Below are positions 11,459 through 21,800 of a stretch of DNA of 64,000 bases, one piece after another. The stretch is from Botryosphaeria dothidea. Its lineage: Eukaryota; Ascomycota; Dothideomycetes; Botryosphaeriales; Botryosphaeriaceae. Each line of letters begins with the position of its first letter. The first letter of the stretch is position 1. The translations under genes were made by a program, and so were the position numbers. Under the pieces are notes generated by a model. It was not told the origin of the DNA. It worked only from the letters and a program-made list of their open reading frames with translations, and ran no database searches. The stretch spans positions 3,286,001 through 3,350,000 of the forward strand of contig WWBZ02000016.1 of NCBI GenBank assembly GCA_011503125.2, given 5' to 3'.

Positions 11459-12295
11459 ATGGGACAGTGTCAGATAGGCTTTTCAAAAACAGATGATAGC
11501 GGCTGTGTGGGTTTCACATATTCTTCATGATGATAGGCGTTGATCATTCTCCTATTTCCTTTTAACATGATTGGGATTGGTACGGTTTATACCACTACAA
11601 AAAATTGTGATGACGACGATAGTTCCTGCTGATAGGGTAGACGAGGAATGGCAAATCAACTTTGCTTTAACTGATCGTTGCGTTGATGCTGCGAACATGC
11701 ATTAGGTTTTGATTTCACAGTCACATCCAAGTCGTGTCGCGCAGTCATGGATGATAGATAGCCGGAGCCATGGTTTTTGGTTGCTTTTCTCGAGCTGCGA
11801 CCCAGACGGGGTAGTCAAACCGGGTTTCCTCCCCAGAATCGGTATATTACACAGCCAAAGAAATGAAGGACCAAAGATCTGTCTGTGATGTTTCAGATCG
11901 TTTTCATGTCTTGATTTCAAGGTTGTTTCTTCTTTCTCTCCTTCCATGCATATCCCCAGCATGGGGTTTTGAATGTGAGCTCAAACGCCGTCCCCCATCG
12001 TAACTCCTTGCTCCATGCACGCGATCCGTTTTTGTTGTGGAAAAGTGGGGTGTGAAGGAAGAACAATGACAATCGTCCCGCCGTGGAAATGCGGATGAAA
12101 AGAAGAAAGGTATAGCTGGGTTCGGGCCGGGTATAGATGCGCGGTCGTTCGGTCGATGCGGCGGGATAACAGAAGTCGCTTGTTCGCGGCACCGAGAACT
12201 AGCAGGCTAGTTTCGCAACCTGACAACCTTTGCCTCAAACCCAAGCGCAATCCGCGAAGGAGAGAGATCAAGTCGCAGCGGCTCTTTCTCCCAGC
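11459..12295. other. Intergenic, convergent 3' ends
   Basis: About 840 bases between the 3' ends of the ATIC gene and RPB11. AT-richer than the genes, with no recognisable protein or RNA. Short minus-strand frames here lack any family feature. Confidence 0.5.
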
Positions 12296-13074
12296 TCAAG
12301 CCTCTCCGCCCGCCTTCGCGATCTTCTTCAGCTCCATCTCCTTTGTGAACTCGCGGCTGAAGACCTCGAGGTCCTGAACAACGTCGCGGCAGGCGTTGAC
12401 AATGGCTTCCTTGGGGGCGACGGAGCCGTCGGTGCCGACGCGCAGCTCGAAGCTGGCGAAGAGCGGGTGCGGGATGCGGTAGCCGGCGAAGGTGACGTAC
12501 TTGTACTTGTGCAGGCGCGCGGTGAGCATGTTGGCGAGCGTGTGGTCCTCCTTGTTGAAGGTGAAGATGGCAGTGTTTGGCACGCCTATGGTAGAGCCTT
12601 GGTCAGTGTCGTAACAGTTCCTCGCGTGCTCTCACTTCTTGTGGGAAGGGAGAGCTGTGGGCAGGTGTGAGGGGACGTACGCGTATCGTGCTTCATCTCA
12701 ACCTTCTTCTCGCCATCGCCGAGCAGGAAGAGCTCGAACCTGTCGAAGCAGGGATCAGCACATATGGGCGGCGTCATGTTGCCGAAACAGAGGTGCGAGG
12801 TGCGACGGAAAAGGCGGTGGAAATAGAACGCGCGAAAGATGCTTCGCGGATAGCCGGTGCGTGTGGTGTAGGTTTTGTGGAAGATCTCATGGTGACGAGC
12901 GGAGGCGGCGTAGAAGACGGCGCGCTGTCACTTGCGATTGTCACCGCGGCGGGACGGGCGCCGAAGCGGCGGGAAAGGGCGGGTGTGTTGTGGGTGAATC
13001 GTAGGCGACAAAGGTGAAAGTAACTGGGAAGGTAGAGAAAGTGAAAGTCGGTCATACCTGTCGGGAGCGTTCAT
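12296..13074 (-). CDS. RPB11: RNA polymerase II subunit Rpb11, 3 exons, 121 aa
   Basis: Small core subunit of RNA polymerase II that pairs with Rpb3 and corresponds to the bacterial alpha subunit dimer. Exons are 13074-13058 (MNAPDR), 12739-12681 and 12585-12296, giving 122 codons. The first intron is long for this window (318 nt), the second is 95 nt. Conserved sequence includes DRFELFLLGDGEKK, the family signature NTAIFTFNKEDHTLANML, and the AGYRIPHPL segment. Its length matches the family (about 120 residues). The start at 13074 is chosen because MNAPDRFELF is the normal fungal N-terminus and the intron falls inside the arginine codon. Confidence 0.94.
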
Positions 13075-13872
13075 TGTATCGCGGTGTGAATGTAGGTGTG
13101 CAGAATTAGGTGGAACCAATAAGTCTATGGGTATATGGCAAAGCAAAATGATAAATCCAAAGGCAAAGGCGGTTCGGCGTGTCGAGTTGAGTCGAGTCGA
13201 GTCGCGTCGCGTCGCCGATGGCTCGAGGACGACGATAGTGGAAGGAGTGTCGCAAGGACGGCAGCGATGATGCGCGTGGAAGTTGTCGCACTAGCTTCCG
13301 TTGCCTGCACGCGGAAAAGCCCAAACGCCGGCCGCAGATGATTCAGCCCTACGAGAATGATTAAGTCGTTGCCGGTAACACACCCTCAAAGAGACTAAGT
13401 GATTGATGCGGAATGATATTTTGAGCAATAACCACCTACATCCTCTGCGATCTCTTTTTCTTATATATCATTGCGACTTTATTTGATGCAATACATATCC
13501 AGCGCACGAGATTCTGAGTTTTTTTCTCTTCTGCACCTGCGAGTTGATTTTGCGCAGAGCAGTTAATTCCAATCCACATCACCATGATTCAGTCTTCAGC
13601 ACATTTTGATTGACATTTTATTTTTATCATGTTTTCATGGAGGGAACAGGTATTTGGTATAGAACAAGATGTTTCAATTCAACTAGCTACATTCTCGTAT
13701 TCCTCCAAATTCCTCCACTATATTCAACTTGTCCACTTCGTCAGATGAAAACCCAGAACTCCGTGTCATGCCATTAAAGTCGTAGTCATATTGAAGCACG
13801 GTTCTACCGATGATCGCTTGAGTTTTGTTGCAATTTCGGTGTCGTGTGAAGGTAAATGCTCTCGCAGGTAGT
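13075..13872. other. Intergenic, RPB11 upstream and Hsp20 3' region
   Basis: About 800 bases holding the RPB11 5' region, a short pentanucleotide repeat (13181-13215) and the 3' UTR of the Hsp20 gene. From 13400 on it is AT-rich. Nothing else was recognised. Confidence 0.5.
13181..13215 (+). repeat. GTCGA/GTCGC pentanucleotide repeat, 7 units
   Basis: Seven consecutive 5-base units read GTCGA, GTTGA, GTCGA, GTCGA, GTCGC, GTCGC, GTCGC. This is a short, imperfect microsatellite about 110 bases upstream of the RPB11 start. No function is evident. Confidence 0.85.
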
Positions 13873-14555
13873 TTACTCGATGTTGATCCTGCGAGCCTTG
13901 GGGGCCTGGGCCTTGGGGACGGTGATGGTGAGGATGCCGTCCTTCAGGCTAGCCTTGACATTGTCCTGATCGACGCGGCCGGGGAAGCTGAACGAGCGGT
14001 GGAATTCGCCAACGCTGCGCTCGCTCACCCAGAACTTGACTTCATCGTTAGGCTTGCCGACCTCCTTGTTTTCGTTGGTCTTGGCCACCTCCTTGCTCTT
14101 CTCCTGGGGCTCTTCCTCGACGGAGGGCTTCTGGTAGCCATGCTCCTCACCCTCAATGAAACCCTGAGGGCGCTCGCCACGCTCGGAGTGGTGCTCGGTG
14201 CGACCTGAGATGGTCAGAGTGTTGGAGTCGGACCATTCGATGTTGATGTCCTTCTGAGCAATGCCAGGGAGTTCGCCGTGAAGCTCGTAGGCTTCCTTCT
14301 TCTCCGCAACGTCGAACTTGGGAGTGAAAGACCGAATGCTTTGAGTTCCCTGGGAGAAGGAGTGGTGCGAGCGACGCGGTCGTAGTCGTCGAGGAGACGG
14401 AAGAGAGGAGAGAACTCCTGAGTGAAGCGCGGGAACATCGACATGTTGGATAGAGTGTTCGAAGTGTGAACTGATGAGACGAGAGGCTTCGTGATTTTGA
14501 AGGCGCGAGGAAACTGTCGTCGAAGTGCGAGTGTTGCTGGTCGCAGTGATTGCAT
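13873..14555 (-). CDS. Hsp20/Hsp30 small heat-shock protein, with an apparent frameshift
   Basis: An alpha-crystallin-domain chaperone. The C-terminal part, in one frame to the stop at 13873, contains FTPKFDVAEKKEAYELHGEL, then PGIAQKDINIEW, the acidic insert typical of fungal Hsp30, FHRSFSFPGRVDQDNVKA, and the end PKAQAPKARRINIE. The expected N-terminus MSMFPRFTQEFSPLF...RLLDDYDRVA (ATG 14444) is in another frame. The two meet near 14360-14385. No usable intron bridges them; the only GT-AG fit is 26 nt, too short. A one-base indel is therefore likely. The N-terminal frame also opens earlier, at ATG 14555, with a basic presequence-like stretch (QSLRPATLALRRQFPRAFK), which hints at a mitochondrial form. 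An uninterrupted but unhomologous start at ATG 14604 also exists. Confidence 0.82.
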
Positions 14556-14613
14556 GAAACTTGTTCTTTGTTGTTGCTGAACTGGCGAGCTGAATGCCGT
14601 CCATCAGGCACCA

Positions 14614-14620
14614 TTATATA
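14614..14620 (-). promoter_or_regulatory. TATA box of the Hsp20 gene
   Basis: TATATAA on the minus strand, 59 bases upstream of ATG 14555. It sits directly downstream of a heat-shock element, the usual arrangement of strongly inducible heat-shock promoters. Confidence 0.6.
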
Positions 14621-14634
14621 CACGCAGTTCTCTC

Positions 14635-14642
14635 TTCTAGAA
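14635..14642 (-). promoter_or_regulatory. Heat-shock element TTCTAGAA
   Basis: Perfect inverted pair of HSF half-sites (TTC, two bases, GAA), about 15 bases upstream of the TATA box. A further TTC lies at 14628-14630, outside the ideal 5-base phase. Heat-shock factor binding is inferred from the consensus. Confidence 0.6.
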
Positions 14643-14803
14643 AATACGGATGGCTGCACGAAAGGCAGTAGCATGACGGATGTTGCATCACCGGGCGGAG
14701 CCTATGGGACTTTCGAGACGGGGCCAGAAGCTTGGAGCTGGATGGCGAATGGTCCACGGGAATTCTACAATCCTTCATGAGATGGCGCGTCCCTGCTGGA
14801 GGC

Positions 14804-14811
14804 TTCCGGAA
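14804..14811 (-). promoter_or_regulatory. Second heat-shock element TTCCGGAA
   Basis: Another exact TTCnnGAA palindrome about 250 bases upstream of the Hsp20 start. Together with the proximal element it supports heat induction of the gene. Confidence 0.45.
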
Positions 14812-14969
14812 GTCTGGTGATCATTCTGGGGTGTTCCTCCACCTGATTGTCGATCACAGAGTCCGTGGCATCGGCGAAGCATCCGGACATCTCTAGCACC
14901 TTCTGCCAAGCCTGATCACGTGACGCTCACTACCATCTCTAAGCGTCTAGCGAAAGATGCGTTCCATTT

Positions 14970-15856
14970 CTATCGATGTATGTCTCTAATGCCAGGGTCT
15001 TCGTAGATCTCTAGTTGTCTCTGGCCTTTGCGGAGCATATACTCGATGGCGCTGAAGTCCTTTTTTCCGATCGAGAGATTCTTGTCGAACTCCTGTCTGC
15101 GTGGCGGTCAGCGAATCAATTCTTAACACTGGTTTCCAGCACTATAGATCCATCGAAGAGAGTGAGCATTTGAAAAATGGCTAATCAGTTAGAAGAAGGT
15201 GAGGAATTTCGGACATGATGTTGTTGCAAGCCCAACTATGCTTGCGGAGCTGAAGGAATCGTTCAGATGACCAGACTATTCCATCTGAGTATCTGCATCA
15301 TATGAGTGCTTTGGCTTCGCATGGCAAGGATGCGTGCAATATCGCTTGTTCACCAGTCTCAGACATGGCCCGAACTCGCTCGAAGGACACTGTCAGAAGT
15401 AGGCTGCAGAATGCATGGGAGCTGTGGAGAAGACAACGTCATGCAGATAGTGGATCAAATTGGCGGTGTCTTGCTGCCATCTCAGGTGGTTTTGAGAAGA
15501 GAATATGGCAGGAGATACTTAAGCAGAGCGTTGCCGTTTTGGTCGCCGATGTGCAACGGAATTCTTGGCAAGGACTTTTGCACCGCGAGATTGCTTTGAT
15601 CTAGCAAGCCTCTTCTTGTCCTTTTCCCCTTTTTGATAATGCTCCGAGAATCCTGATGAAGTTCCAAGAAGATGTGTTGACTGACCTTGTGAATTGCTCA
15701 AAGTGTTTCCTTGTCTCCTGTAGCCAGCAAAGTCAACAACGTCATCCATTTCCGCCCGGCTCATCCGAAACGCACCGTAGGCTTCTTCCGAGCGACCCTT
15801 AGGCACTGACGATAGAGAGACAGGACGTCTCTCTGCAAGCCTGAATATCTCGGCAT
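14970..15856 (-). CDS. SDH6: Succinate dehydrogenase assembly factor SDHAF1/Sdh6, LYR protein, 3 exons, 79 aa
   Basis: Small mitochondrial matrix LYR protein that helps insert iron-sulphur clusters into the SDH2 subunit of complex II. Exons: 15856-15776 (81 nt), 15717-15686 (32 nt) and 15096-14970 (127 nt); 80 codons in total. Exon 1 encodes SGLQRDVLSLYRQCLRVA with the LYR motif. Exon 2 encodes TRKHFEQFT. Exon 3 encodes GKKDFSAIEYMLRKGQRQLE, the conserved C-terminal half of the family. The length equals yeast Sdh6. Intron 1 is 58 nt (GTGCGT donor, CTACAG acceptor). Intron 2 is 589 nt, very long for this genome, with donor GTCAGT and acceptor GCAG. The gene is hard to see because no exon makes a long open frame alone. 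Confidence 0.85.
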
Positions 15857-16171
15857 CCGTTGTGCAGGGCGTGGGCGCGAAAGCGCGATGTGAGTGTACG
15901 ATGCGAAGATGAGGTACGTTGGTGGCCGAGCCGGCGAACAATGCGGAACGACGTAAAGACTGTTTCTTCGGCAGCGGACGTGCGACATCAGCCGCAGACG
16001 GGAACGCAAGGGTCTTTTCGGCTCTCGGCCAAGCATCGCGCCGCATCGGCCCCGATGATCCCGAAGACGCGAGGCGGGACGCGGGGAAAGCTGTCTCGAA
16101 CCGAACATCCACACACTGGTCACCCATCAACCATTCAACTCGCCTCAATTGGCCTCTCGCATATCGCGAGG

Positions 16172-17340
16172 ATGACGACCTTCTCGGTGTGTGTCAACAC
16201 CACTCACACGCCCCAGCCATCCACCTAGTTAACCACCTGTCCGCGCTCCCAATCCAGCGCCTCGTCCGCTTTCTTGCTCAAGATGGCCGCATCTACTACG
16301 GCGACGCCATACTTCCCTCCAAATCCTCCAGCATAAACACTGCCACTCATGCGCGCATCATAACTGGCAACCCTGTAAGCAGGCCTCCGCCTCTCTTCCA
16401 TCGCAACCCTCGAGAAACGCGTATTAACATGTCCTCACAGTTCGACCCCACCCACTCCCCCTCTCCCAGCCAACCAACCGCACCCTACACTATCACCTCC
16501 CGCACCTCGCTCGTCACTCGTCGTCTTCTCTGCCCGCTCACCCCCGCCACGACGCGCACGATCCGCTGCTTCGGCCTCAACTAAGCCGCCCACGCCGCCG
16601 AGTCGCGCATGCCCCTTCCCACCCACCCGGTCCTCTTCTACAAGCCGCCCACCGCGCTCAACGACCCCTTCGGCGCCATCCCCGTCCCGCGCATGGCCCA
16701 AGAAACCGACGAGTCCACCACCGACGCCAAAATCGACTACGAAGCCGAGCTCGCCATCGTCATCGGCCGCGCCGCGCGCGACGTGTCCCCCTCGACCGCG
16801 CTCTCCCACATCGCCGGCTTCGCCGTCGCCAACGACGTGTCGCAGCGCACGTGGCAGCTGGCGCGCGGCGGCGGTCAGTTGGGGCTGGGCAAGGGGTTCG
16901 ACGGGTGGGCGCCGCTGGGGCCGGGAGTGGCCAGCCTCGAAGCGTTGGCCGGCCGGGATCCGGATGAAGGGGCAGGCTTGGCGATCGGGGCTAAGGTGAA
17001 CGGGGTGGAGGTGCAGGCGAGCGGGACGGGGGACATGGTGTTTGGCGTCAGGGAGACGGTGAGCTTCCTGAGCAGGGGTACGACGCTGTTGCCTGGGGAT
17101 GTCATTTTGACGGGAACGTGAGTATCTTAAATTTTCTTTCTCTGCCCAATCTGAGCTTGAAGAGGCGTTGCGGTTCGAGTTGACTGACGCCTCAATCGGT
17201 GTAGGCCACAAGGCGTGGGTATGGGTAGGAGTCCTCCGCTTTGGCTCAGGGATGGCGACGTCGTCGAGGTCACCCTCGAGGGGGTTGGATCCTGCGTTAA
17301 TAAAGTCGCATTCAGAAAAGATGAGACTCCACAGCCGTAG
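16172..17340 (+). CDS. Fumarylacetoacetate hydrolase family protein, 4 exons, with an in-frame stop
   Basis: Member of the FAH/MhpD family of metal-dependent C-C hydrolases and isomerases acting on ketoacids; the exact substrate is unknown. Exons: 16172-16186, 16258-16374, 16441-17117 and 17205-17340, in total 315 codons. The N-terminus reads RLVRFLAQDGRIYYGD. The core has PVLFYKPPTALNDPFG, IDYEAELAIVIGR (metal-ligand glutamates), GFAVANDVSQRTWQ, FDGWAPLGP and LLPGDVILTGTPQGVGMG. At 16582-16584 the codon TAA interrupts CFGLN-stop-AAHAAE, exactly where this family has a tyrosine (GLNY). The frame is otherwise open on both sides, so this is a single nonsense change at codon 92. It is either a recent null allele or a base-call error. 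Without readthrough the product is 91 residues and inactive. Confidence 0.85.
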
Positions 17341-17840
17341 AGAAAAAGAACCTAGCATCGAGCATAAAAGAGTGATGGGGCATTCAAGCTACGTGCTAGA
17401 CTATTTTGGTGTACGTCGTAAAGAGCGTGGAAAAAAAAGATAAAGGACAGTAAAGAACGACATGGATGTCAAAGGATAATGAGGGCTTATATCATAAAGC
17501 TAATGAGAGAAATCAGACGCTGAGCCATCCTGGTGGTGAGGGAAACCCGTTTTTGTCTACCTGGAACCAAGTTTTATCCGCAGCGACCGGCGCTTTTGGT
17601 AAACTCCTAAACTTCTTTTTTCCCGTGTTTGATATGATGGAATCTAAGGAACTACCAGACGAACGAAATGAGAGAATGATTAAGGTGAACATGAAAGAAA
17701 GAATGAAGGTTGCTGCAAGTTCCTTCATCAACATGAGCGGCGCGAAAAGGACGCGGGGATAACGTGTTTCGCATGTGGGCACGGGGCGCATGTAAGGGTA
17801 TTTTATGAGTAAGCTGTAGAAAAACGTAGGTTTCAGTGCA
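17341..17840. other. Intergenic
   Basis: A 500-base AT-rich gap between the FAH-family gene and the 3' end of an unrecognised minus-strand gene. Short frames on both strands show no family feature. Confidence 0.45.
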
Positions 17841-18866
17841 TCAGCACGCGATTGAGGGTCCGAGGTGGCCGACCGGGAATACATGACCACCGGCTGTTGC
17901 CAAGACTTGAGCAGCACGCCGAGCCGAGAATTCTGTCCAAAAGGTCGGGCAGCGATTCATGATCGACGGTATTGTCGCTGATGATTCTAGATACTTGCCC
18001 ATATTCGAAGGCATTTGATGTAGGAGCGACGACCAGTTGCGAAGGTACTGAAGAGAAAGTATGCGAGTCACTGTGGTGACGAAAAGGAGTGGTATAATCT
18101 TAGCATCATCCAGCGTGATTGTTGGTCGCTTGAATGCAAAGGAATGCATGTATCATCAGCAAGAGCGACGGATCTGGAGCGTGGAAAGAAGGCGCCGTGG
18201 CATCCGTGAAGAGTCGATGCCGTCGAGGATCATCCGGAGTAAGACGGATCGATTACTCGGTCTTCACTGTCATCATTCAAGTCGCTATCACGAGCCGCAT
18301 CCTGCGGCTGCTCGATCCTCCGGTTGTACGTCGACCAAGAACTTTCGCTGGCCAGGAAATTGTTCATGGAGTACGTATGAAGGGTTTGATCAACAGAGTC
18401 CGTTTCGGTTCCATCCCAGCTAATGGCTACTCTGTCATCCAAGGAACAGGCGAACTGGTGATAGGATGCGTAGGTGCCGAAACGGTCAGACGAAGAAGTG
18501 GGCGTATAGAGAGCTTGAGCATCGGTAGAAGCTGCGGACTGTTAGGTCGATGTCTCGGCTCGGTAACGGGGAAGATAAATCTGTCTTACAGGTGTCATCA
18601 GAGGCTCGGCAAGCCTCAGTTGAGTCGCGGTCTTCTCCTTGTTCCGTTGAATCTGGTGTACCGTCGTATTCTCTTTCAGTTGATGGCCAATAAATTTCAT
18701 CGAAACTTTGCTCTGCATTGTCATCCACTGGAACATGGTCGTACACGTCCGGGTACTGGGGGTGCTCGTAGTCTTCCAGCTGGAGACACATGGCACATCT
18801 CTCTGATTGATCCTCGGAGTTGTTGGCGATGATCAAGTCTGACGAGCTGTGGATTGGACACGCCAT
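17841..18866 (-). CDS. Hypothetical protein, probably 3 exons
   Basis: I do not recognise this protein. It is called because two minus-strand segments with acidic, protein-like composition join in frame. Exon 1 (18866-18590) starts MACPIHSSSDLIIANNSEDQ and is rich in D, E and Y. The 58-nt intron has donor GTAAGA and acceptor CCGCAG. Exon 2 (18531-18257) reads SSTDAQALYTPTSSSDRFGT at its start and NDDSEDR at its end. Here GTAATC can serve as a donor, leading to a last exon that starts at 18128 or at 18047 (acceptor CTTTCTCTTCAG) and ends at TGA 17841. Both keep the frame. Without that last intron the protein would stop at 18230. There are no membrane segments or signal peptide. Exon 3 contains LSLQYLRNWSSLLHQMP. 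Confidence 0.45.
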
Positions 18867-21800
18867 GGTGTAAATATTGCCGTCGCGGCCAGCAGGCTGC
18901 TCTCAAAACTGCCAGCGATGGTGGACCGGAGCCACCAAATGACTCGACCGCGTGAAGGAAGAAGATGGGAAGAATATCGGGCAGCGCATGGGTTTCGAGG
19001 CACGGGGACGATGGACAGCTCCTGGCAGCTGCAAGAGGATGTGCTGCAGCTTGACAATTTATCTGGTTCTTTGATGGGTTCCCGGCGAAGACGAAGCTGC
19101 TGTGCGAACGGCCGTAGCGGGCTGACGAGAGAGGCGCTGGTGAGATCTTGTGTCGTACAAGCTGTAAATGCCCGCCCACCTAGGGGTCTAAGCAAGAAGA
19201 GGTGGTGGGCTGTGCAGAAAGAGAAGGAAGCAAGAAAAGCACTGCAGCAGATGCGTGCAGGACAAAAAGGCCAGAAGGAGCGTAGAGAAGGACGCCAGGT
19301 CGAGGGTAGCGCGTGTAGAGAATCAATTGCGAAGCAGATGACGCAGTCTTAAACAAATGACTGGCATAGCTGGAGCACGCCTACTGAACACGCAAGAGTG
19401 CTATGGCCAAGGCGCGCAATACATTTCAGGCGAACTTACGGTTCGCATTTCTGCTGCCTGCCGACGCCTGCTCCGTCAGTCCTATGAGCGCCACGATTCT
19501 GCGCTGTCAATCCTATGAGCGCGATGGGGGGTTCGGGGCGCAAGAAGGCCAATCTCAGCACAGCTGCGTGCATCAGTGATCCTGGGGCCGCTTCCTGCAG
19601 CAAAGGCGTCAAAGCACCGGTGAAGGTGGTGGGCGGGCGCGTTGTTTTGCAGGGTATTGCGGACGTAAGAAAACGTGTTGTCGTTCGGGTCCTGAAGATC
19701 GGGAGACGAACACGGGTATGCGTTAGGTATGGCCGAGAGAGGTCGCGCTGGGGGGGGCGCAGGCGCGCGGATGCTCTGCGGGCCGTCTTGAGGTTGCCGC
19801 CGCGGCCCCTCCTTGTGTAACGACAGAGAAGAAATTTTTGATCCCTGCCACGCCGAAGGACGACGTGCAACTGCGCAAGCCAGCAAGGCAGACAGCACCC
19901 ATTGGCGAATACGTGGACGATCCTGCTGCCTCTAGTACGTCACTGCGTGCTTGGAAATTCTATTGAGGGTCAAGCTGGTCACGCGCGACCGCAAATTTCC
20001 TAATACAGACTGCTCTTATGAGTTCAGAAATTCCCCAGCCCGAACTGGTTCGACGCAGAGGGCGGCGCGATACCCAGCCTCGCTGTGACGGTGTTGCTGT
20101 TTTGAACATCTGGCAGAAGCAGCTGATTGTAATCACACAATTTGCGTCCGACCCTGCGTTAGTGCTGACCGCGCTGACATTGAGCTCTTTGACTACAACC
20201 ACAGGTGGGCGGATTACGGAGCATCTTTGCTGTGCCCTCGACGAAATGAAGGGTTCAGCTTGCGGCTTGCGTGAAGCTGAATCGCTGAGCGCGTCGCGGC
20301 AAGTGCGCCAACGGCCATCTCTATTTTCGGTCTCGGTGGTAGCAGGGCCAGCTCGACTTTGAGGAGGCCACGAGCAGAGATTGGCCGGAGCTAGAGGGGA
20401 TGAGGCTCTTTTGCGGAAGCGCGGACTTCTGGCACCAGGACTCTGAAAACGTCCTCGTGCAGAGGCAACGAACCTATGGCCTGTTAGTCGGGATCACGGA
20501 GGTATGCACGAGGATGGCCAGGGAAGTGATTGGGCGATGGGACAAGTCCTGCTGTAGGTGAGCTCCTTCAATGTCATGGCGGTGGCAAATGCACGGGGCT
20601 GTGGTCAGTGAGCTCCTTGAACGCGTTCCTGAGACAAGGCAACTGGACTAATGCACCAGCCGCCGGGATTCACATGGCAGCACCGTGGGCTCATGTCATG
20701 GGAGAGAAGCTGCAGCAGTACTGCAGAGCGCCGCGCCTACATTTGGGGTCCCCGGGGCCCAGCGGTGCTCAAACACTGCTTACTTCTCTGCGTGTCGTCT
20801 GGATACAGAAGAAAGCTCGGCCGGCCGGCACCAGCTGAGCCTGATGCTGCGAGCTCGAATGCGCGAGGGGGGGCCACGAAGCCATGCAGATCCACGCACA
20901 GAGGAAAAGAGACCCAGCACGGTGGCGTAGTTGATGCGAATGCACGAGTCGTGGACATCCGGCTTCTTCTCAGCACAGATGACATGCTTCCCGAGAGCGA
21001 GCGCACACGTGGCTGCGAGAAAAATGGCCCACTGAAGGCATGGATATTCGCAACCGTCTGATTCGCGTGGAGTGAAGCCGCAGGAAGGCGTACGGCGCTT
21101 GAGCACGGACACGAGCCGCGCAGGCGTGGACGATGGCAGCAACGGCGCGCGTGGGCTGCGGAGCCATGAGGAGCGTCAGCCGCGTCGATCAAGTTATGCT
21201 CCATGCGGGAAACGGCGGGTTTCTAGAAGGCTTCGGTCTGCAGGCAACAGTGTGTGCCTGGACCCACAGATCGCCATCGCCCTTTAGCGGCGTGACGACA
21301 CCGAGCCCTGGGCATTGCAACTCGTGATCTCGGCCGGGCTGCTCAGGCGTAGCTTTGGCGATTGAGCGGTGTGAAAAGGATGTGTTTCTGAGCGGCGCAG
21401 CAAGGCAGCGTGGCGTCCAAGTTGACGAAAACAGAATTGCCGAACGCGGTGGGCCCGGGAGACTGGGAGGCTCTGTACACACCCACACACCATGCGGGAG
21501 TCATGGCGGTGAAGCAAACTTGGTACAGGCCATTGGAGGCTGCGGTCCCATGGCATGTGGGTTCGTCCGCGACGCGTGGGATGATTGAGCGATGAAGTTG
21601 CGTTTTTGGTACTCGTGACAGGAATAGCATATCTTCTCCCACTGTGGTGCAGACCGTGGGTTGTGAGGGCGCACACCACCTTCCGCAATCGAACTCTGAG
21701 CTGGCGCGGTTCGCTCAAAACGTCCAGCCTTGTGCTGAGTGATAGCCGCCCGCGAAATGATGTGCATTAAATCTGACAGGAGAATCAGCACAATGACAAA

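Noticed and set aside
14445..14604. ATG 14604 as the start of an uninterrupted 243-residue Hsp20
   Set aside because: The frame is open but its first 90 residues bear no resemblance to the family, whereas the conserved N-terminus lies in another frame.
15302..15604. 100-codon plus-strand frame inside the long SDHAF1 intron
   Set aside because: Another frame of similar length overlaps it on the same strand; no features support coding.
18134..18832. 232-codon plus-strand frame
   Set aside because: It is antisense to the better-supported multi-exon minus-strand gene and its composition is not protein-like.
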